From contig DASPXK010000153.1 in NCBI GenBank assembly GCA_035637315.1, positions 1 through 24,802 on the forward strand: DNA of 24,802 nt, read 5' to 3'. Position numbers and translations under genes: made by a program. The notes below the pieces were generated by a model. The model ran no database searches, had not been told where the DNA came from, and saw only the letters and a list, made by a program, of their open reading frames with translations. Below are positions 7,922-17,100 of this stretch, piece after piece. Position 1 is the stretch's first letter. Every line of letters starts with the position of its first letter. Source of the stretch: DASPXK01 sp035637315. Lineage in GTDB: Bacteria > Chloroflexota > UBA6077 > JACCZL01.

Positions 7922-8755
7922 ATGCGACCGTTCCTTCTCCTGACGCCCTCCCTGGTGTACCTGGTCGTGCTGTGCTTCGTGCCGGACGCGATCATGCTGG
8001 CCTTCAGCGTCTTCGAGTACCGCGACGGCGTCATCTACCCCGGCTTCACGCTCGAGCACTACATCAAGTTCCTGACCGACGACTTCTATCTCAATATCCT
8101 GTTGCGGACGCTCTACCTGGCAGTCGGGGTCGGGCTGCTGACGGTGATCATCGGCTACCCGGTCGCCTATTTCCTCGTCCGCAGCCGATCGCGCTGGAAG
8201 GGCGCGGTGCTGATGCTGGTGCTGATGCCGCTGCTGGCAAGCGTCGTGGTGCGGACGTACGGCTGGCTGGTGCTGCTCGAGCCGCAGGGGTTGGTCAACC
8301 AGTTCTTGGGGTTCTTTGGGCTCGGCCCGGTCACGCTGATCCGTAACTACACCGGCGTCTTCATTGGCCTGGTGCACGTGTACCTGCCCTACAGCATCCT
8401 CAGCATCGTGGCCAGCCTTCAGTCGGTCCACCCGAACCTGGAGCTCGCCGCCCAGGACCTGGGGGCAGGTCGATTCGAGGCCTTTCGACGAGTCACCCTG
8501 CCGCTGACCATGCCCGGGCTGGTGACCGGTTTCGCGCTCACCTTCGCGCTGACGCTCAGTGCGTTCGCAACGCCCCGGATCCTTGGCGGCCGCACCGTCC
8601 ACACCACCGCGACCCAGATCTACGACCAGATGTTGTTCCTGCTCAACTGGCCGCTGGCGGGTGCGATCGTGGTTATCGTGCTGGTGATCTCGCTGCTGGT
8701 CATCTGGGTAACCGGACGCGCCTCGGCGTCGAGCGGCAGGGCGGTCGTCGTGTGA
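7922..8755 (+). CDS. ABC transporter permease, PotB/PotH-like
   Basis: This 277-residue inner-membrane protein forms half of the import channel. About six hydrophobic segments can be seen, beginning at residue 4 (FLLLTPSLVYLVVLCFV) and ending near residue 265. The cytoplasmic EAA loop that docks onto the ATPase is at about 174-196 (ELAAQDLGAGRFEAF, then RRVTLPL). The large periplasmic loop after the first segment (PGFTLEHYIKFLTDDFY) is typical of the PotB group. The N-terminus is short for the family, and the ATG follows a palindromic repeat directly with no Shine-Dalgarno-like sequence. Translation may therefore be weak or the native 5' end may have been altered. Its last codons overlap the next gene (GTGTGA). 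Confidence 0.9.
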   Translation: MRPFLLLTPSLVYLVVLCFVPDAIMLAFSVFEYRDGVIYPGFTLEHYIKFLTDDFYLNILLRTLYLAVGVGLLTVIIGYPVAYFLVRSRSRWKGAVLMLVLMPLLASVVVRTYGWLVLLEPQGLVNQFLGFFGLGPVTLIRNYTGVFIGLVHVYLPYSILSIVASLQSVHPNLELAAQDLGAGRFEAFRRVTLPLTMPGLVTGFALTFALTLSAFATPRILGGRTVHTTATQIYDQMLFLLNWPLAGAIVVIVLVISLLVIWVTGRASASSGRAVVV

Positions 8756-9648
8756 GCGCGGAGCGAGTGGGCGGTAGGCAGCAGGCAGTAGGCAGCACGA
8801 GGATGGGCGGCTCCGGGTACGTTGGGCCGGCCCGAGCGCGGGTAGAGCGACTGATACCCAGCGTGCTGTATCGAGGCGTGCTGGTCCTGGTGCTCGCCTT
8901 CGTGGCGGCGCCGATCGTAGTTGTCTTTCTGTCGTCCGTGAATTCGAGCCAGTACCTGCGCTTTCCGCCGGAGGGGTTTTCGACCCGCTGGTGGGTGGCG
9001 GCGCTGAGCGAGCGCTGGATGGTCCCGACCTGGTTCAGCCTACGGTTAGCGGCCGCTACCGCCATCACGGCGACCGTCTTCGGGACGCTCGCCGCGCTCG
9101 GAGTCCATCGCGGTCGCTTCCGTGGTCGGGAGGCATTCCTGGCGGTCCTGCTCTCGCCGTTGATCCTGCCTCAGATCGTGACCGGTGCCGCGCTGCTTCA
9201 GTTCTTCAAGCTGGCGGGGCTGGGTGACGTGCTCGGCTTTCCGGCCCTGCTAATGGGCCACGTGGTCGTCACACTGCCGTACGCCGTCCGAACCGTGATG
9301 GTGAGCCTGCACGGCTTCGACCCCCGACTGGAGTGGGCAGCTCAGGACCTGGGCGCAAGCCCCCTCCAGACCTTCTGGCGGGTCACGCTCCCGCTGATCA
9401 AGAACGGCGTGTTCGCGGGAGCGGTCTTCGCCTTTATCGTCTCGTTCAACGACGTGCCGATCTCGCTGTTCCTCGGCCGCCCGGGCAACGTCCCGATCCC
9501 CATAGCGATCCTGGGCCAGGTGGAGTCGCGCTTCGACCCGGCCGTGTCGGCGGTGGCCGTTGTGACCATTGCGATCGTCTTGGCCTTGATCGCGGTCGGC
9601 GAGCGCTTCGCGCGCGTGAGCGAGTTCATCTACCAGCAAGAGCGCTAA
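8752..9648 (+). CDS. ABC transporter permease, PotC/PotI-like
   Basis: This is the second channel subunit, up to 298 residues. Hydrophobic segments start at about residue 42 (GVLVLVLAFVAAPIVVVFL). The EAA loop is at about 194-216 (EWAAQDLGASPLQTFWRV). The first extracytoplasmic stretch NSSQYLRFPPEGFSTRWW is characteristic of PotC-type permeases. The GTG at 8752 overlaps the stop of the first permease, which suggests translational coupling. However, residues 7-16 of that version (GGRQQAVGST) are encoded by a 7-base tandem repeat also found in an intergenic region. The true N-terminus may instead be the ATG at 8803. Downstream the ATPase gene begins one base after the stop codon. Confidence 0.9.
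   Translation: MSAERVGGRQQAVGSTRMGGSGYVGPARARVERLIPSVLYRGVLVLVLAFVAAPIVVVFLSSVNSSQYLRFPPEGFSTRWWVAALSERWMVPTWFSLRLAAATAITATVFGTLAALGVHRGRFRGREAFLAVLLSPLILPQIVTGAALLQFFKLAGLGDVLGFPALLMGHVVVTLPYAVRTVMVSLHGFDPRLEWAAQDLGASPLQTFWRVTLPLIKNGVFAGAVFAFIVSFNDVPISLFLGRPGNVPIPIAILGQVESRFDPAVSAVAVVTIAIVLALIAVGERFARVSEFIYQQER
8774..8797. repeat. 7-base tandem repeat (GTAGGCA units) at the start of a permease gene
   Basis: Three units GTAGGCA, GCAGGCA and GTAGGCA plus GCA lie here. They are the reverse complement of the CCTACTG units at 17737-17778. They fall inside the reading frame if the permease starts at GTG 8752, and just upstream of the frame if it starts at ATG 8803. Confidence 0.85.
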
Positions 9649-9649
9649 G

Positions 9650-10744
9650 ATGGTGGCCCCCGACGTAGAGCTCATCGGTGTCACCAAGCGCTTTGGGGAC
9701 GTGCTCGCGGTACGCGGCGTCTCGGTTGCGGTAGCCCGCGGTGAGTTCCTGACCTTGCTAGGCCCATCGGGCTGTGGCAAGACGACTACGCTCAACGTGA
9801 TCGCCGGTTTCCTGCGTCCGGACGAGGGCCAGGTGCTGCTTGGCGGTCGACGGGTGGAGCATCTGCCGCCATACCGCCGGGACACGGCGATGGTGTTTCA
9901 ACAGTACGCGCTGTTCCCGCACATGACCGTCGCCGGGAACATTGCCTTTGGTCTTCAGATGCGCAAGGTGCCCAGCTCCGAGATCGGCCGGCGGGTGGAC
10001 CGTGTGCTCGAGATCGTCCGGCTGCCCGGGCTGGGCGCGCGCCGGCCATCGCAGCTATCGGGCGGCCAGCAGCAGCGAGTTGCACTGGCGCGAGCCATAG
10101 TCACGGAGCCGACCGTGCTGTTGCTCGACGAGCCGCTCTCCAACCTTGACCTGAAGCTACGGGAGAGTCTCAGGCTGGAGATCAAGCGCATCCAGCGCGA
10201 ACTGGGCATCACAGCTGTCTACGTGACTCACGACCAGGGTGAGGCGCTCGTGATGTCCGATCGGATCGCGGTCATGGACCAGGGCGTTATTGAGCAGGTC
10301 GGGCCGCCAGCCGAGATTTACGAGCAGCCGCGGACGCCGTTTGTGGCCGAGTTCATCGGCACCTCAAACTTTCTTCGGGGCCGCCTCGCCTCTGTCGAGA
10401 ACAAGTTGGCGCGCGTCATCCTACGCGACGGGACAGAGCTGTGGGCGCGCCAGCCTGACGCCGGCCAGCGCGGCGAAGACGTCCTTCTGATGATCCGTCC
10501 TGAGCACCTGCGGGCGGCTCGCGGTGAGGCCCACGGACCAGGGACGGACCGCAACGAGCTGCGCGCCAAGGTAACGGACGTCGTGTACCTCGGCTCGTAC
10601 ATCCGCTACGCAGCCGAGGTCTCGTCGGGCGAAGCGGTTACCGTGGAGGAACAGAACGTCCCAGGCGCTGCCCGCTGCGCCAGCGGCGAGCTGGTTACCC
10701 TGGAGGTTGCTCCCGAGCACTGCCTCCTGCTGTGGGAGGGGTAG
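9650..10744 (+). CDS. ABC transporter ATP-binding protein, PotA-like
   Basis: This 364-residue ATPase powers the importer from the cytoplasmic face. Walker A is GPSGCGKTT (38-46) and the Q-loop lies in MVFQQYALFP (about Q84). The ABC signature is LSGGQQQRV (136-144), Walker B is VLLLDEP (156-162) and the H-loop is VTHD with H194. The C-terminal third (about 240-364) has the TOBE-type beta-barrel seen in PotA and MalK proteins, with LLMIRPEHLR as its landmark. It is the last gene of the operon, starting one base after the permease stop with only a weak ribosome binding site, so coupling is likely. All motifs are intact. The polyamine-type assignment rests on the PotD/PotB/PotC-like partners. 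Confidence 0.95.
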   Translation: MVAPDVELIGVTKRFGDVLAVRGVSVAVARGEFLTLLGPSGCGKTTTLNVIAGFLRPDEGQVLLGGRRVEHLPPYRRDTAMVFQQYALFPHMTVAGNIAFGLQMRKVPSSEIGRRVDRVLEIVRLPGLGARRPSQLSGGQQQRVALARAIVTEPTVLLLDEPLSNLDLKLRESLRLEIKRIQRELGITAVYVTHDQGEALVMSDRIAVMDQGVIEQVGPPAEIYEQPRTPFVAEFIGTSNFLRGRLASVENKLARVILRDGTELWARQPDAGQRGEDVLLMIRPEHLRAARGEAHGPGTDRNELRAKVTDVVYLGSYIRYAAEVSSGEAVTVEEQNVPGAARCASGELVTLEVAPEHCLLLWEG

Positions 10745-10909
10745 GAGACGGGGTCAGGGACAGGGGCGAGCGGTCAGTTGGGAGCCGGGCGGGGCACGGG
10801 CTGCCGCGACCGACAGTCGGCTCGAACGTTGGACCGGAAAGGCAGCCTGTTCCGCCGCGAGCCAGCCATGCTGGTCGACCACCGGCCACGCTGTCGCCCC
10901 GAAGCGACG

Positions 10910-11012
10910 TTGTCATCCTGAGGCCACGTTGTCATCCTTCGCTTCGCTCCCACGAAAATGAACTTTCATTCGCTCGGGGCGGGCCGAAGGCCCATGAGTC
11001 CTCAGGATGACA
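10910..11012. repeat. composite intergenic repeat with TTGTCATCCTGAG arms
   Basis: The 308-base gap 10745-11052 holds no gene that I can support. Its second half is a repeat. TGTCATCCTGAGG (10911-10923) is matched by its complement at 11000-11012, with a second partial direct copy at 10929. Inside are CTTCGCTTCGCTC, an AT-rich AATGAACTTTCATT hairpin and GGGCCGAAGGCCC. The same family recurs at 17625-17730. The fold could act as a terminator for the importer operon. The first half (10745-10909) shows nothing distinctive. Confidence 0.8.
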
Positions 11013-11052
11013 GGCATAGGTAATCGCAGCCTAGAGCACCAGGGAGAGCGGT

Positions 11053-12588
11053 TTGGCGAGCCGGCGAACTACGTTGGCGCTGGTTGGGCTGGCATTGATT
11101 GCGGCGCTGGTCTCATTTGCTGCGCCGCGCGCCGAGGCCCAACTGTTCGGCGCGGGGCCGGAGTTCCGTGCCCTGTGGGTGGACGCTTTCCACGATGGCG
11201 TGAAGACTGCTGACCAGGTGGACCGCCTGTTGGCGGATGCTCGCCGAGCCAACCTCAACGCTGTGATCGTCCAGGTCCGTCGGCGGGGCGACTCCTACTA
11301 CAGCCGCAGCCTGGAGCCGCGGACAGAGGACGCGTCGTTGGCGCCCGGGTTCGACTCCCTGGACTACCTGATCGATCGAGCCCACAACGGGTTGCCGAGG
11401 CTCGAGGTCCACGCCTGGATCGCCACGTACGCGGTGTGGAACGAACGCGACCGTCCGCCGCGCGATCCCAGCCACGTCTTCAACCGGCATGGCCCGAATG
11501 CTCCCGGAAGGGACAATTGGCTGTTGCGGCGCGACGACGGCGAGACCTGGGCGAACGGCTACTTCCTCGACCCGGGCCATCCCGAAGTCGCCCGCTACAC
11601 GGCCGATGTGGCCCTCAACCTGGTCCGCGAGTACGACCTGGACGGTCTGCACCTCGACTATGTTCGCTATCCGGAGGGGAGCGCGGACCATAGCTGGGGC
11701 TACAACGAGACGAGCGTCGCTCGCTTCAACGCCCGCTACGGACGCGACGGCGTGCCAGACCGGCGCGATCCCCAGTGGTCGCAGTGGCGGCGCGACCAGG
11801 TGACGGCACTGGTGCGTCGGATCTGCCTGGGCGCGCTAGCGGCCAAGCCGCAGCTCAAGGTGAGCGCGGCGGTGATCCCCTGGGGAGCCGGACCTGCTAG
11901 CGATGCCGACTGGTCGAAGACGGCCGCCTACAGCGCGGTGTTCCAGGACTGGCGAGCCTGGCTCGAAGAGGGAATCCTGGACCTGGCTATCCCAATGGAC
12001 TACTACCGCGAGTCGGTGCCACCTCAGGGCGCCTGGTTCGATCGCTGGGTCGCCTGGCAGCGAGAGCATGCCTACGGCCGCCAGATGGCGCCAGGGATCG
12101 CCCTGTATCTCAACACTCCGGCCGAGAGCATCAATCAGCTGCGGCGCGCGCTAGCGTCCGCCGCGGGCGGGACGCGGGTCTCGGGCGTCGCGCTGTACTC
12201 GTATGGGGCGACCCGCCGACCGTCCGGCGACGGCGACCCGCCTGAGGTCGCCGACCTCGATGTCTGGGCGGCCCTCGCTTCGCCAGTTCCGGCTAATGAC
12301 TGGGCGCCGCCATTCCCCGCTCCCGTGTCCGTGCCGGCGATGGGCTGGAAGACCACGCCCCAGAACGGCTCGATCCTGCTGCGTGCGCCCGGCCTCGATG
12401 GGGCACGAGTCGAGGTCGGCGGACCGGCCGTTTCTGGTGGCGAGACCGACGGCAACGGAGTCTATGGCCTCGCCGTGGCTCCGCCGGGCCATTACGCTCT
12501 GACAGTCCGCCACCCGTCCCTGGCCGAGCCGCGTTCGGCCCAGCTCGACGTCATGCCAGGTGCCGTGTCCGAGATCGAGCTGCGCTAG
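11053..12588 (+). CDS. secreted glycoside hydrolase-like GHL10 family protein
   Basis: This 511-residue exported protein starts with a Sec signal (MASRRTT, then a hydrophobic run to residue 22) and a likely cleavage site AEA|Q at 29/30. The core matches GHL10 (DUF187-type) proteins, predicted TIM-barrel glycoside hydrolases acting on cell-surface or peptidoglycan-related glycans. FRALWVDAFHDG (38-49) and DGLHLDYVRYP (197-207) are the family hallmarks, and LDLAIPMDYY lies further along. The last 70 residues (from about 440, GSILLRAPGLDGARVEV) look like a small carboxypeptidase-regulatory-type beta-sandwich. The start is TTG, with AGGGAGAG about 5 bases upstream. Enzymatic activity is not established for most of this family. 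The gene is convergent with the SGNH hydrolase gene and separated from it by a hairpin. Confidence 0.85.
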   Translation: MASRRTTLALVGLALIAALVSFAAPRAEAQLFGAGPEFRALWVDAFHDGVKTADQVDRLLADARRANLNAVIVQVRRRGDSYYSRSLEPRTEDASLAPGFDSLDYLIDRAHNGLPRLEVHAWIATYAVWNERDRPPRDPSHVFNRHGPNAPGRDNWLLRRDDGETWANGYFLDPGHPEVARYTADVALNLVREYDLDGLHLDYVRYPEGSADHSWGYNETSVARFNARYGRDGVPDRRDPQWSQWRRDQVTALVRRICLGALAAKPQLKVSAAVIPWGAGPASDADWSKTAAYSAVFQDWRAWLEEGILDLAIPMDYYRESVPPQGAWFDRWVAWQREHAYGRQMAPGIALYLNTPAESINQLRRALASAAGGTRVSGVALYSYGATRRPSGDGDPPEVADLDVWAALASPVPANDWAPPFPAPVSVPAMGWKTTPQNGSILLRAPGLDGARVEVGGPAVSGGETDGNGVYGLAVAPPGHYALTVRHPSLAEPRSAQLDVMPGAVSEIELR

Positions 12589-12615
12589 CGGGCCCGAATG
12601 CCGGCGACGAATCTT

Positions 12616-12684
12616 ACCGCGCAGGACGCGGAGGCCCGCAAAGGAAACACCTGATCCTCTGCGGTCCTCCGCGCCCTCCGCGGT
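12616..12684. terminator. large imperfect hairpin between convergent genes, possible bidirectional terminator
   Basis: Arms at 12616-12644 and 12656-12684 are complementary at 25 of 29 positions around an 11-base loop. The element lies between the stop codons of two convergent genes. It has no run of T, so its function as an intrinsic terminator is uncertain. The sequence resembles widespread ACCGCGCAGGACGCGGAGG-type intergenic repeats. Confidence 0.5.
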
Positions 12685-12718
12685 CAATTACGGCCTACAG
12701 GAAGCAGGCTCGGCGGGT

Positions 12719-13897
12719 TCAGCCGCCGCACGTCGCGCTCGCCAGGCCGGGCAGCTGGCGGGCGAGGGTAGCCGCGACGATCCGATTCGCGGAGCCACGG
12801 TAGTGTCCCTCGCTCGTGAACAGCGAATCGAAGCCGCCTCGTGGCGCGTCGCGAATCAGCCGCTCGCCCACGTCGAGGGCCGGGATGCCCTCACGAGCCA
12901 GCCAATCCAGGAGCGGCGCGTACAGCTTCTCGCCCCCGCGGGAGGCGACGTCACCCAGGTCTCGGCGGCCGCCGAACATGAGCACCACGGGTGTCGCGCC
13001 ATCGCCCTGGACCTCGCGCGCGAACTGGACAAGCACCCGCCCGGCGACCTGGTACGGCTCTTCCTCTCGATAGAGCGGATATCGCTCGTCGCCACGCAGG
13101 CTCGACCGTCGCAGACGGCGGTATGCATCGGTTCGTGCCAATCGGACCGCCTCGAGAAAGTCGAACGGGTTGGCGACGAACGTGCCGGGAAAGTACCAGT
13201 AGTCGCTCGGTCCAAGGACCTGCTCGACCCAGCGCGGGTCGTCCAGTTGGTCCGGCCGGCTGGCCGGATTCTGCAGCAGCGCCAGGCCATCGCCGTCCAG
13301 CACGAAGCGCGGCTTGCTCAGCACGATGCCGGTCTCGGGTGAATAGAACGGCCGGAAGCGATTGACCACTCGATTGATGTTCTCGACGAAGTAGCCGATC
13401 AGGACAGCGCACGGGCGATACGGCCGGCCATCGCGCCGGTATCTCAGCCAGGCCTGGTCAGGCGCAGAGGCCGGCATGCCGAAGTTGAGGACCTCGGTCC
13501 CTGGCCAGGCTCGTTCCAGCTCCGCGGTCCAGCAGTCGGCGTAGCCGACCTCGTCGCAGTGGGTGAACGAATCGCCGAAGGCCGCCAGGCGGCGAGCTCC
13601 AGCCGGAGGCTGCAGAGCGTACTCGCGCTCGGCGCGCATCCCGGCGCTGTTGGTCTGGTAGGTGACGCCATCGCCTTCGCGCCGCACGGCGGGGCGGGGG
13701 CTCCACCCAAGGTCCGCGTCGAATCGGATGTAGGCGTCGCCCATCTCGATCCGACGCAAGTCATCATGGCTGTAGCTGAGCGGCAGCAATTCCTCGGACT
13801 GCTTCGCCCAGAACACCCGTGCCCCGATCTCGGCCAGCAGGCCGCCCAACACCAGGCCCGCGAGCACGACCACGAGCGGCGCGACCACGCGCCGCAC
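12719..13897 (-). CDS. membrane-anchored SGNH/GDSL hydrolase-family protein
   Basis: This 392-residue protein has one N-terminal membrane segment (about residues 5-22) with the rest probably outside the cytoplasm. The catalytic block I is FGDSFTHC (107-114), with the nucleophile serine S110. Block V near the C-terminus reads TSEGHYRGSANRIVA, giving H365 preceded by E363 where most relatives have Asp-Gly-His. SGNH enzymes of this type add or remove acyl groups on glycans or lipids, but the substrate here is unknown. The predicted start is GTG at 13897 with GGAGG about 11 bases upstream, which is a little far. A tiny 5-codon frame beginning ATGGGAGGC lies just before it. The 280 bases upstream to the next gene hold only one hairpin repeat. 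Confidence 0.8.
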   Translation of the reverse strand: MRRVVAPLVVVLAGLVLGGLLAEIGARVFWAKQSEELLPLSYSHDDLRRIEMGDAYIRFDADLGWSPRPAVRREGDGVTYQTNSAGMRAEREYALQPPAGARRLAAFGDSFTHCDEVGYADCWTAELERAWPGTEVLNFGMPASAPDQAWLRYRRDGRPYRPCAVLIGYFVENINRVVNRFRPFYSPETGIVLSKPRFVLDGDGLALLQNPASRPDQLDDPRWVEQVLGPSDYWYFPGTFVANPFDFLEAVRLARTDAYRRLRRSSLRGDERYPLYREEEPYQVAGRVLVQFAREVQGDGATPVVLMFGGRRDLGDVASRGGEKLYAPLLDWLAREGIPALDVGERLIRDAPRGGFDSLFTSEGHYRGSANRIVAATLARQLPGLASATCGG

Positions 13898-14077
13898 CTC
13901 AGGCGTAGCCTCCCATGAGGCCGAATCATACGGCCGACCGCCGCGCGCCGAGAAGGCAGTTCGTCTGGGCTAGACTATTCAACCGCGGAACAGGCCGAGT
14001 GTCAAACTTCATGCGCCTGTCGGCCGGCCGGGTCGAACTTACCGGGCCTCATCGAAGAGATCGGTGTAGCGTTCGCT

Positions 14078-14121
14078 CCCCCTCTCCCCCGAGAGGGAGA
14101 GGGGGCCGGGGGGTGAGGGCC
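14078..14121. repeat. CCCTCTCCC/GGGAGAGGG hairpin repeat, copy 2
   Basis: An 11-base-pair stem (14078-14088 with 14095-14105) and a 6-base loop are followed by the tail CCGGGGGGTGAGGGCC. This tail is shared with the copies at 20769 and 20843. The element lies about 60 bases upstream of the nuclease-helicase gene. Apart from this repeat I see nothing in 13898-14177. Confidence 0.9.
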
Positions 14122-14177
14122 ATCTCCGGTGGGCTGACAGTCCATGGTTACTCCCGGAGGTAGGTGGAAGCCGATCC

Positions 14178-17100
14178 ATGCGAATCCTCGATGGTCGTTT
14201 GATCTTCTCGGCCTCCGACCTGAACAACTTTCTCGAGTGCCCGCACCTGACGCGGCTCGACCTGGCGGTCGCTCTGGGAGACATGCCGGACCGGCCCCCG
14301 CGAAGCGCGTCGGCCGAGCTCGTCGCCCGAAAGGGAGACGAGCACGAGCGAGCCTACTTGCGGTCGCTCGAAGGGGCCGGCAAGCGGGTCGTCGAGATCG
14401 AAGGGCCCGGCCCGAGCCTGGCGGAAGTCGTAGCCGCCGCGAAGGAGACCATCGAAGCGATGCGCGGCGGATCCGAGGTGATCTACCAGGCGGTCTTCCT
14501 GGACCAGCCCTGGCTGGGGATCGCGGATTTTCTGCTGCGGGTAGACGGTGCGTCGAATCTCGGCGACTGGAGCTACGAAGTTGCCGACACGAAGCTGGCT
14601 CGCAGGGTCAAGCCCTACTACCTGCTTCAGCTCTGCTTCTACAGCGAACACGTGGCTCGCCTCCAGGGCGAAACGCCGCGCCACATTCACGCCGTGCTCG
14701 GCACCGGCGAGCGGAGGACGTTCGTCCTGGCCGACTTCGCGGCCTATTACCGGACGATCAAAGCGCATTTCCTCGAGCAGCTCGAGAGCGGCTCGACGAC
14801 GTATCCGCATCCGGTTGAGCACTGCGCGATCTGCCCCTGGTCGCCCGTCTGCGACGGCCGAAGGCTCACGGACGACCACCTGAGCCTGGTGGCGAACATC
14901 AGACGGGACCACGTCGTCCGACTCGAGGCGGCCGGGATCACAAAGGTCGCGGAGCTGGCCACGGCGTCCGCCGTTAGCTCGGTCCCGCGGATGGTTCAGA
15001 GGACCTTCGCCAACCTGCGTCAGCAGGCGCGCTTGCAGCATGAGCGTCGAGTCACGGGCTGCCATCACTACGAACTGCTCGAGCCGGAGCCGCTCCGCGG
15101 ACTGGCGCTGCTGCCGCCGTCGTCCTCTGGCGACCTCTTCTTCGACATGGAGGGCGACCCGTTTCATGAGGGGGGCCTGGAGTACCTGTTCGGCGTCGCC
15201 TGGAGGGAGGCCGGCCAATGCCAGTACCGAGCATTCTGGGCCCACAACCGCGCGGAGGAGAGGGCCGCGTTTGAAGGCTTCGTCGATTTCGCCCTCGAGC
15301 GGCTCGAGCGGTCTCCGGACCTCCACGTCTACCACTATGCGCACTACGAGCCCACGGCGCTCAAGCGCCTGATGGGCCAGCATGGCACGCGCGAGGACGA
15401 GATCGACCGCCTGCTGCGCGAGGAGAGGCTCGTGGACCTGTACGCCGTCGTCCGCCAGGCGATTCGGATCTCGCAGCCGAGCTACTCGATCAAGAAGCTC
15501 GAGGCCTTCTACATGTCGCACCCGCGCGCCACGAGCGTTACCGACGGCGCCGACTCGATCGTCGCGTACGAGGAGTGGCTCGACAGCCAGGACCAGAGCA
15601 AACTGGACGAGCTCGAGCAGTACAACCGCGCCGACTGTGAGTCGACCGCCCATCTTCGGGACTGGCTCCTAAGGCTGACGCCAGAGGCGGAGCGCCAGTA
15701 CGCCTGCCAGATCAAGTGGCAGCCGCCTGAGCAGCGGCCGCCGAGCGAAGAGGCGCAGCAGGAGTCGTCTGCGCGCGAGGAGCTCAAGCGGGCTCTGCTC
15801 GAGGGATTTCCGGCCGACAGCCTCGCCCTGCCGAGCCGCGAAGCGCGGGCCCGCTGGCTGATGGCGCAGCTGCTGGATTACCACCGTCGCGAGGACAAAC
15901 CGGTCTGGTGGGCCTACTTCGATCGGCTGAGCAAGTCGCCAGAGGAGCTGGTCGAAGAGGCGGACTCGATCGGCGACCTGACCGAGGTGGATGGCGTTCC
16001 ACCCGAGCCGTCTCGCCGGTCGCTCGTCCACACGCTCGGCTTCCCGACCCAGGAGCACAAGCTGGCTCCAGGCGACGCCTGCGACCCGACGACGGGGAAA
16101 AGCGCCGGGACGATCGTCGACATCGACGACGGGCATGGTCTTCTCAGGCTTCGGCGCGGCCCGGGCTTGCTGGACGCGCCACTCCCGCGCGCGCTGATAC
16201 CGCCCAGTCCTCTTCAAACAGCCGAGCAAAGGGCGGCCCTCGGCCGACTGGCCCGCCAGGTCGTCGCCGACGGCGTCGACGGCCCGGGTCCGTATCGAGC
16301 GCTGCGCGACATGCTACTCCTGAGGCCACCTCGCGTTCGCGGCATCGGCGAGGGACAGCCGCTCCAGATGGAGAGTGTAGATCTTGAGCGGGCGGAGGAG
16401 ATCGCATCGAACCTCGACGCCAGCTACCTCTTCATCCAGGGCCCGCCCGGGTCGGGCAAGACCTACGTTGGCGCACGCCTGATCATCCGTTTGATGCGCG
16501 GGGGAAACCGCGTCGGCGTCGCTTCGAACAGCCACAAGGCGATCCACAACCTGCTCGACGAGGTCGAGCGGGTCGCCGTCGCGGAAGGCTTCCAGTTTCT
16601 GGGGCTGAAGAAGGCCAGCCAGAGCAATCCCGAGTCCTCCTACGCTGGGAGATTCATCAAAAGCTCGACCAGTAATGCCGATTTCCCTCCCGCTGCCGAC
16701 GTCCAGTTAGTGGCTGGCACCGCCTGGCTGTTCGCGCGCAAGGACATGGACGAGTCGCTCGATTACCTGTTCGTCGACGAGGCCGGGCAGGTCGCCCTCG
16801 CGAACGCCGTGGCGATGGGGACTTCGGCGCGGAACCTGGTCCTGCTCGGCGATCCGCTCCAGCTCGCCCAGGTCTCTCAGGGAGTACACCCGGACGGGGC
16901 CGGCGCGTCGGTGCTGGAGCACCTGCTCGGCGAGCACGCCACGATCCCCGCGGATCGCGGCCTGTTTCTCGACCATACCCGACGGCTGCACCCTGACCTG
17001 TGCCGCTTCATCTCAGAGATCGTCTACGAGGATCGGCTCGAGTCGGCAGTAGAATGCGCCAGCCGCTCGGTGGAATCGAGTGGCCTGTCGGGGACGGGGC

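Noticed and set aside
7412..8602. Long minus-strand open frame across the binding-protein and permease genes
   Set aside because: Its composition (His, Gln, Arg, Asp rich) is typical of antisense frames, and it spans the palindromic repeat and two well-supported genes.
10745..11052. Insertion sequence or small gene in the gap after the importer operon
   Set aside because: No transposase fragment or convincing coding frame is present; the open frames seen read through repeats.
14148..15653. 501-codon minus-strand frame opposite the nuclease-helicase
   Set aside because: It has no recognisable domain and lies wholly opposite a frame with complete nuclease and exonuclease motifs.
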